Of a stretch of 64,000 nucleotides of DNA, positions 55,301 to 60,079 are shown in pieces (position 1 is the first letter of the stretch; each line of letters opens with the position of its first letter). The position numbers and the translations under genes were made by a program. The notes beneath the pieces were generated by a model, which saw nothing but the letters and a program-made list of their open reading frames with translations, was not told where the DNA came from and did no database searches. Location of the stretch: assembly GCA_963585895.1 (NCBI GenBank), contig OY757904.1:162847292-162911291 (forward strand), given 5' to 3'. Source of the DNA: Sepioteuthis lessoniana (lineage: Eukaryota > Mollusca > Cephalopoda > Myopsida > Loliginidae).

Positions 55301-57260
55301 ATAATTACAACTTATAATAATAATTCAACAAATCATTTGTTATGATAGCCCCACTTGCTACTCATACAGGTGCTTTCGTCGTGTATGAAAACATTTGGTA
55401 ATTAAAGAGTTGTTGATTATCTAAACTTCCGTTTTGTTATATTCGTGTTTTCATTTCTTTTATTAAAGACGTTACAATAATAACTGTACAGGACTAAATA
55501 GATTTGAAAAATCTTCCCATTATTTAGATATTTTTTAAGCCTAGATTTGTCTGGCATAAGAACAAATGGTAAAGGCGAGTTTTTAGGTCGGAAGAACTCT
55601 CAATCTTTCCAGTTGTGTGTTGGGCGTCTTGGAGTCGGAAACTTGTATTAAAGATTCTCTCCTCTCGACAATCAATATACAACTAATGAACTACTTTTAG
55701 TTAAAAGGTGGTATTTCTCCTAACTTAGTTTAGAAATCCCATCAATGAGTGATTCATGTGTAAAGCTTTTCTATTAAAAAGAAAAAAAAAAGAATTGAAA
55801 ATGATAAAGATCAGAATAATTGACTGAACCAATTTTTATAAGGAGACACAAAATTTCTCACAATTTGTCATTTCAAAAGTTATTTGATTTAAATGTAGAA
55901 ATGTGTTATCTACCTTTGAGCATTCCATCCAAGGAAGTGTGCTTTGCATAGATGAAAAGAAGTAAAACAAGGTATATGCCATGATGACATTGTAGTAGAT
56001 AGCCACCACCATCGAGATGAACAACATAGATATACCAATTCCTGGAAAAAAATGTAACAAGAGAGAGAGAGAGATGTTTTAAAATTTGTTTATATTTTAA
56101 GGTTAATTTTCGTTTTAGCAATTAGAATTTCTAAGCAAATGTGAAAGAAAAGATTTTAAAATAATTATGACGACTTTAAATCAACAATTTAAAATACAAC
56201 AATTCAGTACAAGTCATTGGATCCTTCCCCAATTTAACTAGTCGTTCTTTCGCTCGTGCCATGGGTTTCCATGAAAATCATTGGAATTCTATGAAAACTT
56301 TTGGAAATATTGTGTGGACAAATAGACAAACATGGGTGAATACATAACCTTTGTCCAACATTTTTGTAATGTTCAAATAGAACAATTATTCTATAAATCG
56401 CAAATGATTCCGAATTCAGAATAAATCCTACAATCAGTTAATTTTTGAATATTGTCTTTTTTAATGTTTAAGGGTCAGAGGGTTTATGGGTATATTTTGT
56501 AAAATATGATGTTGGACAATTGTACTAGTGCAAAAACCTACTTTTCGTTTAAAAAGTTAAAAATTCCTGTCAAATAAAAATAATTCTAACGTTATTTCGT
56601 AATATCCCATCTTTAAAATGATTCAACCTTTAAAATGATGGAACAGAAGTTTTTAGTTAAAAATAAAAGAAATTAGACAATGATACCTTTGATTAACAAT
56701 TTTACAGCAATATACTTTTCCCAAATTGTCCCTTTCAGGTATCCGTCTATCGAATGACCCTTTCACTGTTCAAGGAAAATTAGAAGTGTCTACATATACG
56801 TTTTCCTAAGATTTTATCCTTTATTTTAAATGCAATATATGATCCTTAAACGTGTCACAGGAAACGCTGAAAGCCATTTGTGACTGTCAAAACAGAGAAA
56901 AGGTTAGAAATTTGTAATTTATTTAGACTAACAAGTTACTAATAGAATCTTAACTCATTGACGTTTTTGAGGGTTTTCTACTAATTGAAAAGGTACACAA
57001 CCTAAAGTAAACCCTAGATAGGATCCATATTTTATATGTAAAACTACGATAGTGCGCCGATTTATGTGTGTCATAGAATATTATTAAAAGGCGTTTTATA
57101 AAAACCAGATATCTAATATTTTGCTTACCTTTAGCACTTGGATTCATTGCCCACACACTAGTGGGCCCCCTAGAAGAATACTGTCCCATGACCAGTTCCA
57201 TAAAATATAAGGGTTTGCCAATCAATATCTGTAAGATTATGTAGGCAATAACAAAAGCAG
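20391..57260 (-). CDS. SLC6 sodium-coupled amino acid transporter, 13 exons, 5' end missing
   Basis: Membrane symporter of the SLC6/NSS family, which couples Na+ (and usually Cl-) entry to uptake of an amino acid or amine at the plasma membrane. I joined exons at 57260-57129, 56041-55914, 53949-53777, 52251-52113, 49040-48906, 44976-44873, 39826-39702, 38611-38499, 37324-37196, 31965-31866, 27686-27580, 26561-26367 and 20483-20391. All introns are GT-AG and all phases agree, leaving 556 uninterrupted codons plus a stop. Family marks, numbered in this fragment: the TM2 MELVMGQ motif (about 25), a large glycosylatable extracellular loop (87-143), AGQMFFSLS in TM6 (about 240), SYNKFRNN in the following loop, LGLDSE in TM8 (about 345) and DWGPA near the C-terminus. 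SLC6 proteins are usually 600-640 residues, so only the N-terminus and TM1 are absent. IGKP in TM2 resembles the nutrient amino acid transporter (NAT) group; the substrate is inferred, not shown. The gene looks intact. Confidence 0.95.
20875..20960. repeat. About 30-bp minisatellite, 3 units
   Basis: Three imperfect copies of a GAGGGTTCGAGGGTGGCTAG-type unit separated by GTTTTTT. Lies in the last SLC6 intron, close to the terminal exon. Confidence 0.75.
21089..24280. mobile_element. hAT-like DNA transposon, non-autonomous, about 3.2 kb
   Basis: Inverted ends TAGAGTTGGGCGGTTT (21089) and, reading inward from the right, TAGAGATGGGTGATTT (24280). They are flanked by an 8-bp near-duplication GTTAGCAG (21081-21088) and CTTAGCAG (24281-24288). 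The 8-bp target site fits hAT. No transposase-like frame is present. The interior is AT-rich, with a 40-base poly(A) at 21634-21673 and a long imperfect inverted repeat (23385-23480 against 23815-23905). It sits in the last intron of the SLC6 gene. The alternative is an unrelated terminal-inverted-repeat element. Confidence 0.65.
21630..21673. repeat. Poly(A) tract
   Basis: About 40 consecutive adenines from 21634, within the hAT-like element. Confidence 0.9.
24289..25385. other. Intronic sequence with no recognised feature
   Basis: Part of the last SLC6 intron. The frame 24888-25268 starts with Thr-His repeats from a short (CA)n and matches nothing known to me. I see no transposon domain. 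Confidence 0.5.
25393..25617 (-). repeat. SINE family A, copy 3 (diverged)
   Basis: Reverse orientation. Tail TTATGGCATATCAAAC...GGGTTATTTCATGC at 25393-25436, GGAGTTCGAACTCGC (B box) at about 25550-25564, and the tRNA-like head near 25590-25617. The core is partly eroded. Confidence 0.7.
25805..26245. repeat. Dispersed repeat of unknown family
   Basis: 25805-26040 aligns by eye with 49670-49930 (shared blocks such as TTTGGCTTCTGTTCTTT/TTTTGCTTCTATTCTTT and TGTTTGTTCAT/TGTTTGCTCAT). 26130-26245 matches 39935-40025 (AATATTGGTCC then CTTAGCACCAA/TTTAGCACTAA). See the coding-like copy at 49614-50010. Confidence 0.5.
26367..26561 (-). CDS. SLC6 exon l (TM12)
   Basis: Sixty-five codons in phase 0/0: [20 protein letters not shown], then the loop and TM12 ([20 protein letters not shown]) and [11 protein letters not shown]. 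Acceptor TTTTTTCCAG|GTGC; donor AAT|GTACGT. Confidence 0.95.
26901..26948. repeat. (TA)n microsatellite
   Basis: Uninterrupted TA repeat of about 48 bases. Confidence 0.95.
27418..27555. repeat. CAAA-type purine-rich repeat
   Basis: Degenerate (CAAA)n on the plus strand, with CCCCCACC in the middle. It lies 25 bases downstream of the exon k donor, so it is a long U/G-rich stretch in the pre-mRNA. Confidence 0.85.
27580..27686 (-). CDS. SLC6 exon k (TM11)
   Basis: Encodes [20 protein letters not shown] and TM11 ([15 protein letters not shown]). Acceptor TTTTTCAG|GTTTT; donor ATCACA|GTAAGA. A long (CAAA)-type purine stretch, 27420-27540, lies just inside the downstream intron. Confidence 0.95.
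28193..28254 (-). repeat. SINE/LINE tail fragment
   Basis: GGTTTTATGGCATAGCAACC...AGGTTATTTAGTGCC is the family A/LINE 3' tail in reverse orientation. Nothing of the SINE body follows. Confidence 0.7.
28440..28760. repeat. Repeat family E, tandem pair
   Basis: Two diverged copies of about 155 bp (28440-28595 and 28600-28755) share GAGTAATGGCAATGAAGG/GAGTAATGACAATGAAGG and GGAGCCTCACTA. The segment ATTCTACAGCCCCAGCCGAC at about 28608-28627 reappears reverse-complemented at about 59960-59985. Other partial copies are at 35560-35665 and 52970-53032. Confidence 0.65.
28899..28928. repeat. (GT)n microsatellite
   Basis: About 15 GT units. Confidence 0.95.
29414..29493. repeat. (CA)n microsatellite, 40 units
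   Basis: Eighty bases of perfect CA repeat. Confidence 0.97.
29760..30145 (+). mobile_element. RTE LINE copy 2, 3' fragment
   Basis: On the plus strand the reading [20 protein letters not shown], and in another frame [20 protein letters not shown], matches the C-terminal region of RTE copy 1 (2264-2037). Frameshifts present. Unlike copies 1 and 4, no (GAT)n tail is seen. Confidence 0.8.
30201..30350. repeat. Perfect 75-bp tandem duplication
   Basis: 30201-30275 and 30276-30350 appear identical (unit starts ATGTGCAGATTTCATTTGCT). Seventy-five is a multiple of three, so frames stay open through both copies on both strands, but there is no sign of a gene. Confidence 0.95.
30715..31025 (+). pseudogene. 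Mariner transposase N-terminal remnant
   Basis: The frame 30779-31015 reads [30 protein letters not shown], then [20 protein letters not shown] and [15 protein letters not shown]. This is the paired helix-turn-helix DNA-binding region of mariner transposases, including the F-K-R-F-x-x-G/S-D-x-x-L-x-x-K-P and S-x-S-x-x-x-x-L-x-x-L-G blocks. The DDE core is absent. Confidence 0.75.
31026..31860. other. Intronic sequence without a recognised feature
   Basis: AT-rich, with a GC-richer patch at 31300-31440. That patch has a short frame with a Ser/Glu/Lys-rich start, too short to name. Confidence 0.4.
31866..31965 (-). CDS. SLC6 exon j (TM10)
   Basis: Encodes [20 protein letters not shown], then [13 protein letters not shown], the TM10 region of the family. 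Acceptor TTTTTTTAG|GGTGG; donor TTTATG|GTAAGT with a split Gly codon. Confidence 0.95.
32116..34220. repeat. Direct repeats flanking the Gypsy-like remnant
   Basis: A block of about 175 bp at 32116-32290 (CTGACTGTTTATGAAATTAT at its centre) recurs at 33965-34145, and part again at 34170-34215. The two outer copies lie either side of the gag/protease remnant in the same orientation, as degraded LTRs or a dispersed repeat would. Confidence 0.5.
32385..32850 (-). pseudogene. Gypsy-like gag zinc knuckles and protease remnant
   Basis: On the minus strand near 32815-32715 one frame gives TGHFSASC and then [12 protein letters not shown], two adjacent CCHC zinc-knuckle blocks, with one stop between. 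32627-32385 follows in the same direction and reads [20 protein letters not shown] and [15 protein letters not shown]. This is a retropepsin-like L-(I/L)-D-T-G-x-S box with the Gly replaced by Glu. Gag nucleocapsid followed by protease indicates a Gypsy-type LTR element. No RT was found downstream. Confidence 0.65.
34850..35050. repeat. Dispersed repeat, copy of 42795-42938
   Basis: Shares CGGAAGACTC, CACAATATT and ATTCACG in order with the sequence directly before the solo LTR candidate at 42939. Function unknown. Confidence 0.55.
35338..35665 (-). repeat. SINE/LINE tail fragment and repeat E fragment
   Basis: 35338-35400 matches the reverse-oriented tail (GGTTATTTAATGTC). 35560-35665 matches repeat family E (GAGTCATGACAACAAAAAG, GAAGCCTCATTACTGGATG). 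Confidence 0.5.
36063..36351 (-). repeat. SINE family C, copy 1
   Basis: tRNA-derived SINE in reverse orientation. The head GTGCCCGTGGTGTAATGGTT (A box) and B box GAGTTCAATTCC lie on the minus strand near 36351-36290. The core TACCCATAGCTGGAGGGAGA is at about 36206. The family C tail (ATATAATACAAAATCAA, GGTTTGAATTCAGAG) is near 36090-36140. Confidence 0.8.
36352..36475 (+). repeat. SINE family D, copy 1
   Basis: tRNA-like head GTGTGGTATAATGATTAGC (A box) and B-box-like GAGTTAGATTCTC, then the CCTTGTGCCAAACTAAGC tail. Its head abuts the head of the SINE C copy on the other strand. Family D also occurs at 40070-40165 (-), 59825-59940 (+) and as a tail at 6468. Confidence 0.65.
36640..37070 (+). 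pseudogene. Mariner-like helix-turn-helix remnant
   Basis: Broken frames read [20 protein letters not shown], and in other frames [20 protein letters not shown]-like and [13 protein letters not shown] sequence. These resemble the N-terminal DNA-binding region of a mariner-family transposase. Several stops. Low certainty beyond that. Confidence 0.4.
37196..37324 (-). CDS. SLC6 exon i (TM8 end to TM9)
   Basis: Forty-three codons in phase 0/0: [20 protein letters not shown], then TM9. The acceptor is preceded by a pyrimidine tract of roughly 80 nt (37325-37405 on the minus strand). Donor TGTCCT|GTAAGT. Confidence 0.95.
37678..37930 (+). repeat. SINE family B, copy 1
   Basis: tRNA-like head GTCGGTAGAGTGTTGGTCAA and B box GGGTTCAATCCC at about 37717-37728. 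It is followed by a body that aligns with 48350-48580 (GGAAAGGAGTAG, GTAATAGCTATTAAAA, CCTCGACTA) and ends in a short (TA)n. Confidence 0.75.
38417..38449. repeat. (GA)n microsatellite
   Basis: About 16 GA units, 50 bases inside the intron downstream of exon h. Confidence 0.95.
38499..38611 (-). CDS. SLC6 exon h (EL4 to TM8)
   Basis: Encodes [20 protein letters not shown], then [18 protein letters not shown]. The LGLDSE segment of TM8 carries the Asp-Ser pair of the second sodium site. It ends in phase 0 at AGTGAG|GTAAGA. Confidence 0.95.
39385..39625 (-). repeat. SINE family C, copy 2 (partial core)
   Basis: Tail at 39390-39480 (GGATGTGACCCAAGGTCAAA, TTGAATTAAGAGTTTTCC), core eroded, B box revcomp CCAGGATTTGAACCTGG at about 39580 and start of the tRNA head. 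It lies within 80 bp of the exon g donor. Confidence 0.7.
39702..39826 (-). CDS. SLC6 exon g (TM7)
   Basis: Encodes [20 protein letters not shown] and the rest of TM7, then extracellular loop 4 ([10 protein letters not shown]). The acceptor is TTTGACAG|AGATGC. The exon ends GCGG|GTAAGT with a split Gly codon. It has one NIT sequon. Confidence 0.95.
39935..40165. repeat. Dispersed repeat and SINE D copy 2
   Basis: 39935-40025 matches 26130-26245. 40070-40165 is family D in reverse orientation (GCTTAGTCTGGCACAAG tail first, then GATCGAACTCAC). Confidence 0.55.
41351..41595 (-). repeat. SINE family A, copy 2
   Basis: Reverse orientation, close match to 17993-18232: tail (GGTTTCTTTGTTTAATGGCA, then AGGTTATTTAATGCC), core (TAACTGGGAGGATAAG, CCTTTCCCAAGGGTATT), then GAGTACGAACTCGC and the tRNA-like head. 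It ends in GGACACCTCC. Confidence 0.85.
41745..42048 (-). repeat. SINE family C, copy 3 (full length)
   Basis: Best copy of family C. Tail (GGATATGACACAAGGTCAAT), linker (GGTTTGAATTCAAAGTTTTC), core (TACCCATAGCTGGAGGGAGA, TTCCCAAGGGTATTAG), B-box region and the head ending CACCACGGGCACCTCC. Confidence 0.85.
42368..42420. repeat. A-rich low-complexity tract
   Basis: About 50 bases of nearly pure A with single C interruptions. Confidence 0.9.
42795..42938. repeat. Dispersed repeat, copy of 34850-35050
   Basis: See the entry at 34850. Ends immediately before the solo LTR candidate. Confidence 0.5.
42939..43368 (+). mobile_element. Solo LTR candidate
   Basis: A 430-bp GC-rich island in AT-rich intron. 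It starts TGTAGCAGTTACAG and ends CAGCGTTACA (TG...CA with short imperfect inverted ends). AAAATAAACC at about 43311 is a polyadenylation-like signal. Flanks (CTAT, TAAA) show no target duplication, which leaves the borders open. Confidence 0.5.
43570..43775 (-). repeat. SINE family C, copy 4 (head missing)
   Basis: Tail (GATGTGATACTAGGTTAATT), linker (TTTGAATTCAATGCTTTCC) and core (TACCCATAGCTGGAAGGAAA); truncated before the tRNA head. Confidence 0.75.
43788..43819. repeat. (TA)n microsatellite
   Basis: About 16 TA units abutting the foldback element. Confidence 0.9.
43814..44064. mobile_element. Foldback (palindromic) MITE-like element
   Basis: Two inverted arms of about 110 bp (43814-43922 and 43955-44064) with a 32-bp spacer. 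They are almost identical when one is reversed: TATATAGTG outermost, then GGAAACTCAAACCTGGTTAA, and GTCTCGTCAGATGACTTTTT innermost. It has no coding capacity. The outer TA could be a TA target site, as in Tc1/mariner-derived MITEs, but it merges with a TA microsatellite. Confidence 0.8.
44065..44800. other. Intronic sequence, nothing recognised
   Basis: AT-rich intron between the foldback element and exon f; no frame or repeat I can support. Confidence 0.5.
44873..44976 (-). CDS. SLC6 exon f (TM6)
   Basis: Encodes [18 protein letters not shown], the unwound TM6 that holds substrate and chloride in the family. The Gln of GQ and the Ser of SLS are the expected ion ligands. [13 protein letters not shown] follows. 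The donor is TATGC|GTATGT. The next exon supplies A, giving Ala where most family members have Arg before Asp. Confidence 0.95.
45185..46570 (-). mobile_element. RTE LINE copy 3, split by a solo LTR
   Basis: 45185-45582 corresponds to the C-terminal and 3' region of the RTE (the CACTCTCGCCATCCACCCCT-type block matches 1853 onward in copy 1). 46168-46570 continues with the RT end: [11 protein letters not shown] and [20 protein letters not shown], equal to TATDRLSVVWKSDQTDK in copy 1. The two halves join exactly across the LTR insertion. 5'-truncated near 46570. Confidence 0.8.
45583..46167. mobile_element. Solo LTR inside RTE copy 3
   Basis: 585 bp. Starts TGTAATATAATTAAGG and ends CCACAATGTTACA, so the ends are TGTAA...TTACA. 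Flanked by the 4-bp duplication GTTA (45579-45582 and 46168-46171). AATAAACTC at about 46006 is a polyadenylation-like signal in plus orientation. The frame 45623-46033 (-) is incidental. Confidence 0.8.
46590..47060 (+). mobile_element. Possible LTR fragment
   Basis: Starts near CTGTTGGGATTAAAAG, has CCTCTATAAAAATGG at about 46890 (TATA-like) and a GC level above its surroundings. The 3' border is not visible. Could also be an unrelated repeat. Confidence 0.35.
47261..47296. repeat. Perfect (AC)9(GT)9 palindrome
   Basis: Nine AC units followed directly by nine GT units form a 36-bp perfect inverted repeat. Confidence 0.95.
47400..47480. repeat. Possible Penelope-like element terminal fragment
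   Basis: Contains GCGCGTTTTTGGATC and TCATAGGCCATCATCAGCGG, of the TTTCGGxxCTTCATCAGG style seen at Penelope-like element ends. A similar CGACCTTCTTCAGGTG stretch is at 55040-55060. No reverse transcriptase is present. Confidence 0.25.
47946..47988. repeat. (TA)n microsatellite with CA flanks
   Basis: (TG)n-(TA)n-(CA)n compound repeat. Confidence 0.9.
48051..48107. repeat. Small inverted repeat
   Basis: CAAAGAGATTTGTATTTTTT at about 48053 is the reverse complement (one mismatch) of AAAAAATACAAATCTCTTCG at about 48087, with a loop of about 15 bp. Confidence 0.75.
48350..48580 (+). repeat. SINE family B, copy 2
   Basis: B box GGGTTCAATCTC at about 48371, then the same body as copy 1 (CCAGGGAAAGGAGTAGTGCC, GTAGTAGCTATTGAAAAGG, CGCCCTCGACTAAAGG). 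Confidence 0.75.
48607..48676. repeat. (CA)n microsatellite
   Basis: About 34 CA units, 230 bp downstream of the exon e donor. Confidence 0.95.
48906..49040 (-). CDS. SLC6 exon e (TM5)
   Basis: Forty-five codons in phase 0/0: [20 protein letters not shown] (TM5), then [20 protein letters not shown]. Acceptor TTTTGTAG|GTGG, donor ATTACT|GTAAGT. The TATFPY and LVRG motifs are typical of SLC6 TM5. Confidence 0.95.
49168..49416 (+). repeat. SINE family C, copy 5 (forward)
   Basis: Forward orientation: A-box-like TTAGCGTAATGGTTATAATT, B box GAGTTCAAATCCC at about 49221, eroded core (CACAGCTATGAATAAACAGT), linker and tail (AAAGATTGACCTTTTGTCAC, ATCCTGGTGGGGAGG). Diverged from the other copies. 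Confidence 0.75.
49614..50010 (-). repeat. Coding-like dispersed repeat of unknown family
   Basis: Two overlapping minus-strand frames, 50010-49789 ([20 protein letters not shown] and [13 protein letters not shown]) and 49814-49614 ([20 protein letters not shown]), run head to tail with a frame change at about 49800. The nucleotide sequence also matches 25805-26040, where NKQYV replaces SKQQV. This suggests a decayed protein-coding mobile element. I do not recognise the protein. Confidence 0.45.
50028..52075 (-). mobile_element. RTE LINE copy 4, endonuclease to 3' end
   Basis: Longest RTE copy. It starts at the 3' side with (ATC)n at 50028-50042. The C-terminal region is at 50160-50450. The RT region with KNRKA-type blocks is broken around 50700-51240. 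The apurinic endonuclease lies at 51500-52075: [15 protein letters not shown] (about 51900), [18 protein letters not shown] (about 51760) and [11 protein letters not shown] (about 51620), the S-D-H motif of the endonuclease. Many frameshifts. Truncated at 52075, about 40 bp from the exon d donor. Confidence 0.85.
52113..52251 (-). CDS. SLC6 exon d (TM4)
   Basis: Encodes [20 protein letters not shown], then TM4 ([19 protein letters not shown]) and VKSSGK. The acceptor is AAAG|ACTTGAAG and the donor AAAG|GTAAGA, in phase 0. A minus-strand RTE element begins only about 40 bp downstream of the donor. Confidence 0.95.
52318..52359. repeat. (CA)n microsatellite
   Basis: About 20 CA units, 70 bp upstream of the exon d acceptor on the minus strand. 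Confidence 0.95.
52970..53032. repeat. Repeat family E fragment
   Basis: GATTGGATTTGAGAGTAATGGCAATAAAACAG aligns in part with the 28490 and 28650 copies, and CTGTCGACTCGG follows. Confidence 0.4.
53777..53949 (-). CDS. SLC6 exon c (extracellular loop 2)
   Basis: Encodes the large loop between TM3 and TM4. It has five N-glycosylation sequons (NRTD, NMTI, NETW, NISC, NETY) and several cysteines, which fits the glycosylated, disulphide-bonded EL2 of SLC6 transporters. It ends TTTTTCA|GTAAGT, leaving a codon split as CA|A. Confidence 0.93.
54077..54160 (-). repeat. SINE family C tail fragment
   Basis: GTATGACACAAGGTCGTTTT matches the family C tail in reverse orientation; the body is missing. 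Confidence 0.5.
54161..54980. other. Intronic sequence, nothing recognised
   Basis: A GC-richer patch at 54160-54320 has an open frame without motifs; the rest is AT-rich. Confidence 0.4.
55005..55141 (+). repeat. Possible Penelope-like end joined to the LINE/SINE tail
   Basis: CACAACGTTTTAGCCGATAG and CCGACCTTCTTCAGGTG at 55018-55060, then the forward tail GGCATTAAATAACCCACGAA GGTTGATATGCC at 55086-55117, with AAAC repeats to 55141. Confidence 0.5.
55914..56041 (-). CDS. SLC6 exon b (TM3)
   Basis: Encodes [19 protein letters not shown] and the rest of TM3, then a [13 protein letters not shown] segment leading into extracellular loop 2. The first two bases complete the Gly codon of the previous exon. 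The exon ends in phase 0 at TCAAAG|GTAGAT. The Tyr pair in IYYNV is the usual TM3 Tyr near the substrate site of the family. Confidence 0.95.
57129..57260 (-). CDS. SLC6 exon a (TM2)
   Basis: Encodes TM2 and the start of the first intracellular loop ([20 protein letters not shown], then [11 protein letters not shown] and NPSAK). The exon starts after AG with two bases of a split codon and ends AAAG|GTAAGC, so the Gly codon is split with the next exon. Because it begins in mid-codon, at least one coding exon lies upstream; it should carry the TM1 NVWRFPY region. I did not find that in 57261-64000. Confidence 0.95.
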
Positions 57261-57261
57261 C

Positions 57262-59090
57262 TGGAAAAGTAATAAATAAATAAATAAATAATGTGATTCA
57301 CTTAAAATAAGAATAAAGCTTTAAAATTCAAGTTCATTAAATATGAAGAAAAAATAAGATTAATTTTTTTGAAAATGCAGATTTTTTTTGAATCGGAATA
57401 TTTTGTGATTGTCTATGCACAACAACACTTGAGTTTTGGTTGGTGAAAAAAAAAAAAAGGCTTCCCAAAATCTCTGCATTTCATGTGTTGATGCGAGAAA
57501 CAGTTGTGTAAAATTTTGTGAGATTTTTTGCTGTACGAGCACCGTTTGTACAGTCCATTTCTTTTAATCTCTTTTCCCAAAGCAGTTTCTTGAGATGCAC
57601 ATTCAAAATTTCAGACGACAGATAATCTAGAAGGCGAGTACAATTTCCTATATTCGATGAGAACTCTCTCTACACGAAGGGAAAATGTTCGTATGAAATA
57701 TTTCAATCTTATATTTTACACTATTGAACCTGTTTCAATTATTTAACAAGATTACAACGTTAAAATCTTAAGGACGAATTTCCATAAGATGACCAGTGAT
57801 TTTTTTTTTTAAATCGGTCTATAAATGGAATCGAATTGTCGTGTTGATGATACAAGAGCCATTCGATGACTGAGTAGCAATTTAGGGTTGTGGTTTTTTT
57901 AAAAGTCTGTTTTTGTTTATCGGTATGCCCAGCAAGTGGTCTTGTTTAATGTGTTTGGTTGCTGACGTAGGGCTCAGTTTGTTTTTATTTGTCCAGTCTG
58001 TTTGTCAGCAGATGACGCTATTCTTAATGTTTAAAAGGAATTTCAAAGCCTTATGTCCTGAAAATAAACGCAGGTTTACGAATTCTGGCATGCGAGATGT
58101 ATATAAACTAGCTGAAAAATTTGATCAAGTCAGGAGTGTCAGTCATATGGAGACTGGAAGACACGAGAGAAGGATTCGGGGTGGTGCGGACAGATCGAGG
58201 TACAGGTGAGTCACTTTGGCACAATCCAGATTGAGGAGAGACCCTCAGAGTCAGTCGGACAGAGGAAGAATCAGAGATAGTCCGTTAGAACACACACACA
58301 ATGAAGAAAATAACAAAGATACGGGATAAAACGATTTGTCTCCTTCCAATCCCCAACAAACCAAGGCTACTCTAAAGCCAAAGACTTTCGTCTTCATATT
58401 GTAACCATAAGTGACCGATAATTCGCAACTTTCTCTTTCCACGACCACCCCCGCAAAAAATTAATATCAAGAGAATGAACAATGAAGAGTCCTATGTTTA
58501 AGAAGGAGGTTATTATTTTATTGATTCGTTTCTCTTAGACTATAAGACAATCACACAAATATTTCTTTTCGTTTCAGCATCCCTCGTCCTAATTAGTATG
58601 TCCTGAAAATTGTTTTCACCTATTATTTGCGGAGAGTAGTCTCCCCTCCCCCAATACTACGGTAGCGAAATTGACATGCAATAAATTTCGATTCTGCAAC
58701 AGTGAATTGATGCATCGCTGATTTTTAAAAAGAAATATCGTTAAATATTATTAGCTTATCAAATTTCAATTGTTGACAAAGAAGAAAGAAAAATAAAACT
58801 TCATTCTGCACATCAGTGTGAAGAATTAATTTTTTAGAAAGTCAAATATCATAAGAAAATCATGCCGGCAAATTTTTGTTACGATTTCTTCTATTATATA
58901 TATGAGAGAGAGGGAGGGAGAGAGAGATGTCTTATCTGACGATAGTATTTTTAATTAGAAAATAAAATAAACTAATCGTTATGAGGAGGTGAGAAGACAT
59001 TTATTTATTCTAGGTTACATGCTGTTCTGCTGGCCAGTATTTGAGCACTTTTCTAATTTTAGAATCACGTTATTATAAATATTTTTAATT

Positions 59091-59100
<10 letters not shown>
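57262..59100. other. Upstream intronic or 5' sequence of the SLC6 gene
   Basis: No further SLC6 exon found. A TATATAAA (about 58098) and a CAG|GTGAGT (about 58206) lie on the plus strand in an otherwise unremarkable stretch. (GA)n at 58902-58930. Confidence 0.4.

Positions 59101-59106
<6 letters not shown>

Positions 59107-59140
<34 letters not shown>
59107..59140. repeat. (CT)n-(CA)n microsatellite
   Basis: Short (TC)n from 59092 followed by about 17 CA units. Confidence 0.9.
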
Positions 59141-59141
<1 letters not shown>

Positions 59142-59824
59142 TCTGACAGTTTGAAAATGAGCAAAGATGAAATAACACAAGTCGTAAGAGGTTACAATCC
59201 TACACGGAACATTTTGTATTTTTATTTGTTACACGTTACTTTTGAGAATACTGAGTTCAAACTGAGATGATGGATTAACCTCCTCCGACTTCATATATGG
59301 ATGAAATGATACGTCCTTTCCTTAAAACAATAACCGAAATGACACTTTCGGTTTAGCAAGAATGTTTATTTCCATGAATAATACAAGGGAGGCACAAAGC
59401 CTTGAAGTTTTATGGGGGAGGGGAAGGAAGAGGTCATGCAAGTTCTATATGTTTTAAGGGAGTCTAGCTAGCCATATTCGCCGAATGATTCAACAATACA
59501 TTATATAGACAGTCATCCATCACCATGCGCACTGCAACCACAAAATACCACATTTGCTCTATGAAAAAAAAAAAAGACCTGCTTAAAACCCCGAATGGAA
59601 TGTGTGGTTTTATTTACAATTGATGATTTTTTTACAGTGGATGTTATATGATGGGGATGGGAGAAAAATACCGTAATATACAAAAAACGAATACGAAAAC
59701 CAAGGAAAAATTCCGCGTTTGGTTGTCCTCCCAATCGGTTTAGCAAGTATGGCCGAAACGGTACTTCCGTTTTCTAAGAGAACTAATATACAATATCCCT
59801 TCCCAAGGCGCTTCGAGTTGTGCA

Positions 59825-60060
59825 ATGGTTCGCAAGCTAGACTAGTAAACCTTCACGAGTGAGTTCGAGTCTCATTGGGTGCCCTCTTCGTGCAGCCTTG
59901 TGCCACATCTAAGCAAAAAACTTTGTAATTTATTGCAAAATCCTTCCCCACTTCCGTCCTGTCGGCTGGGGCTGTAGAATACGCCGACTGCTCTTTTGCA
60001 GGGGTGGGGTAAGACCCCCCTGCCCCAATGAGGTCACCTGTTGGCTGTAGGCGGCGACCC
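59825..60060. repeat. SINE family D copy 3 and repeat E (reversed)
   Basis: 59825-59940: tRNA-like head, B box GAGTTCGAGTCTC at about 59862, then the tail CCTTGTGCCACATCTAAGC. 59950-60030: reverse complement of the repeat E segment at 28565-28630 (GGCTGGGGCTGTAGAAT). Confidence 0.65.
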
Positions 60061-60079
60061 GTAAGGCGCTAGGACGTTC

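Noticed and set aside
57913-58209. 98-codon plus-strand frame as a host gene
   Set aside because: No domain, and no similarity I recognise; kept only as a weak promoter/donor note.
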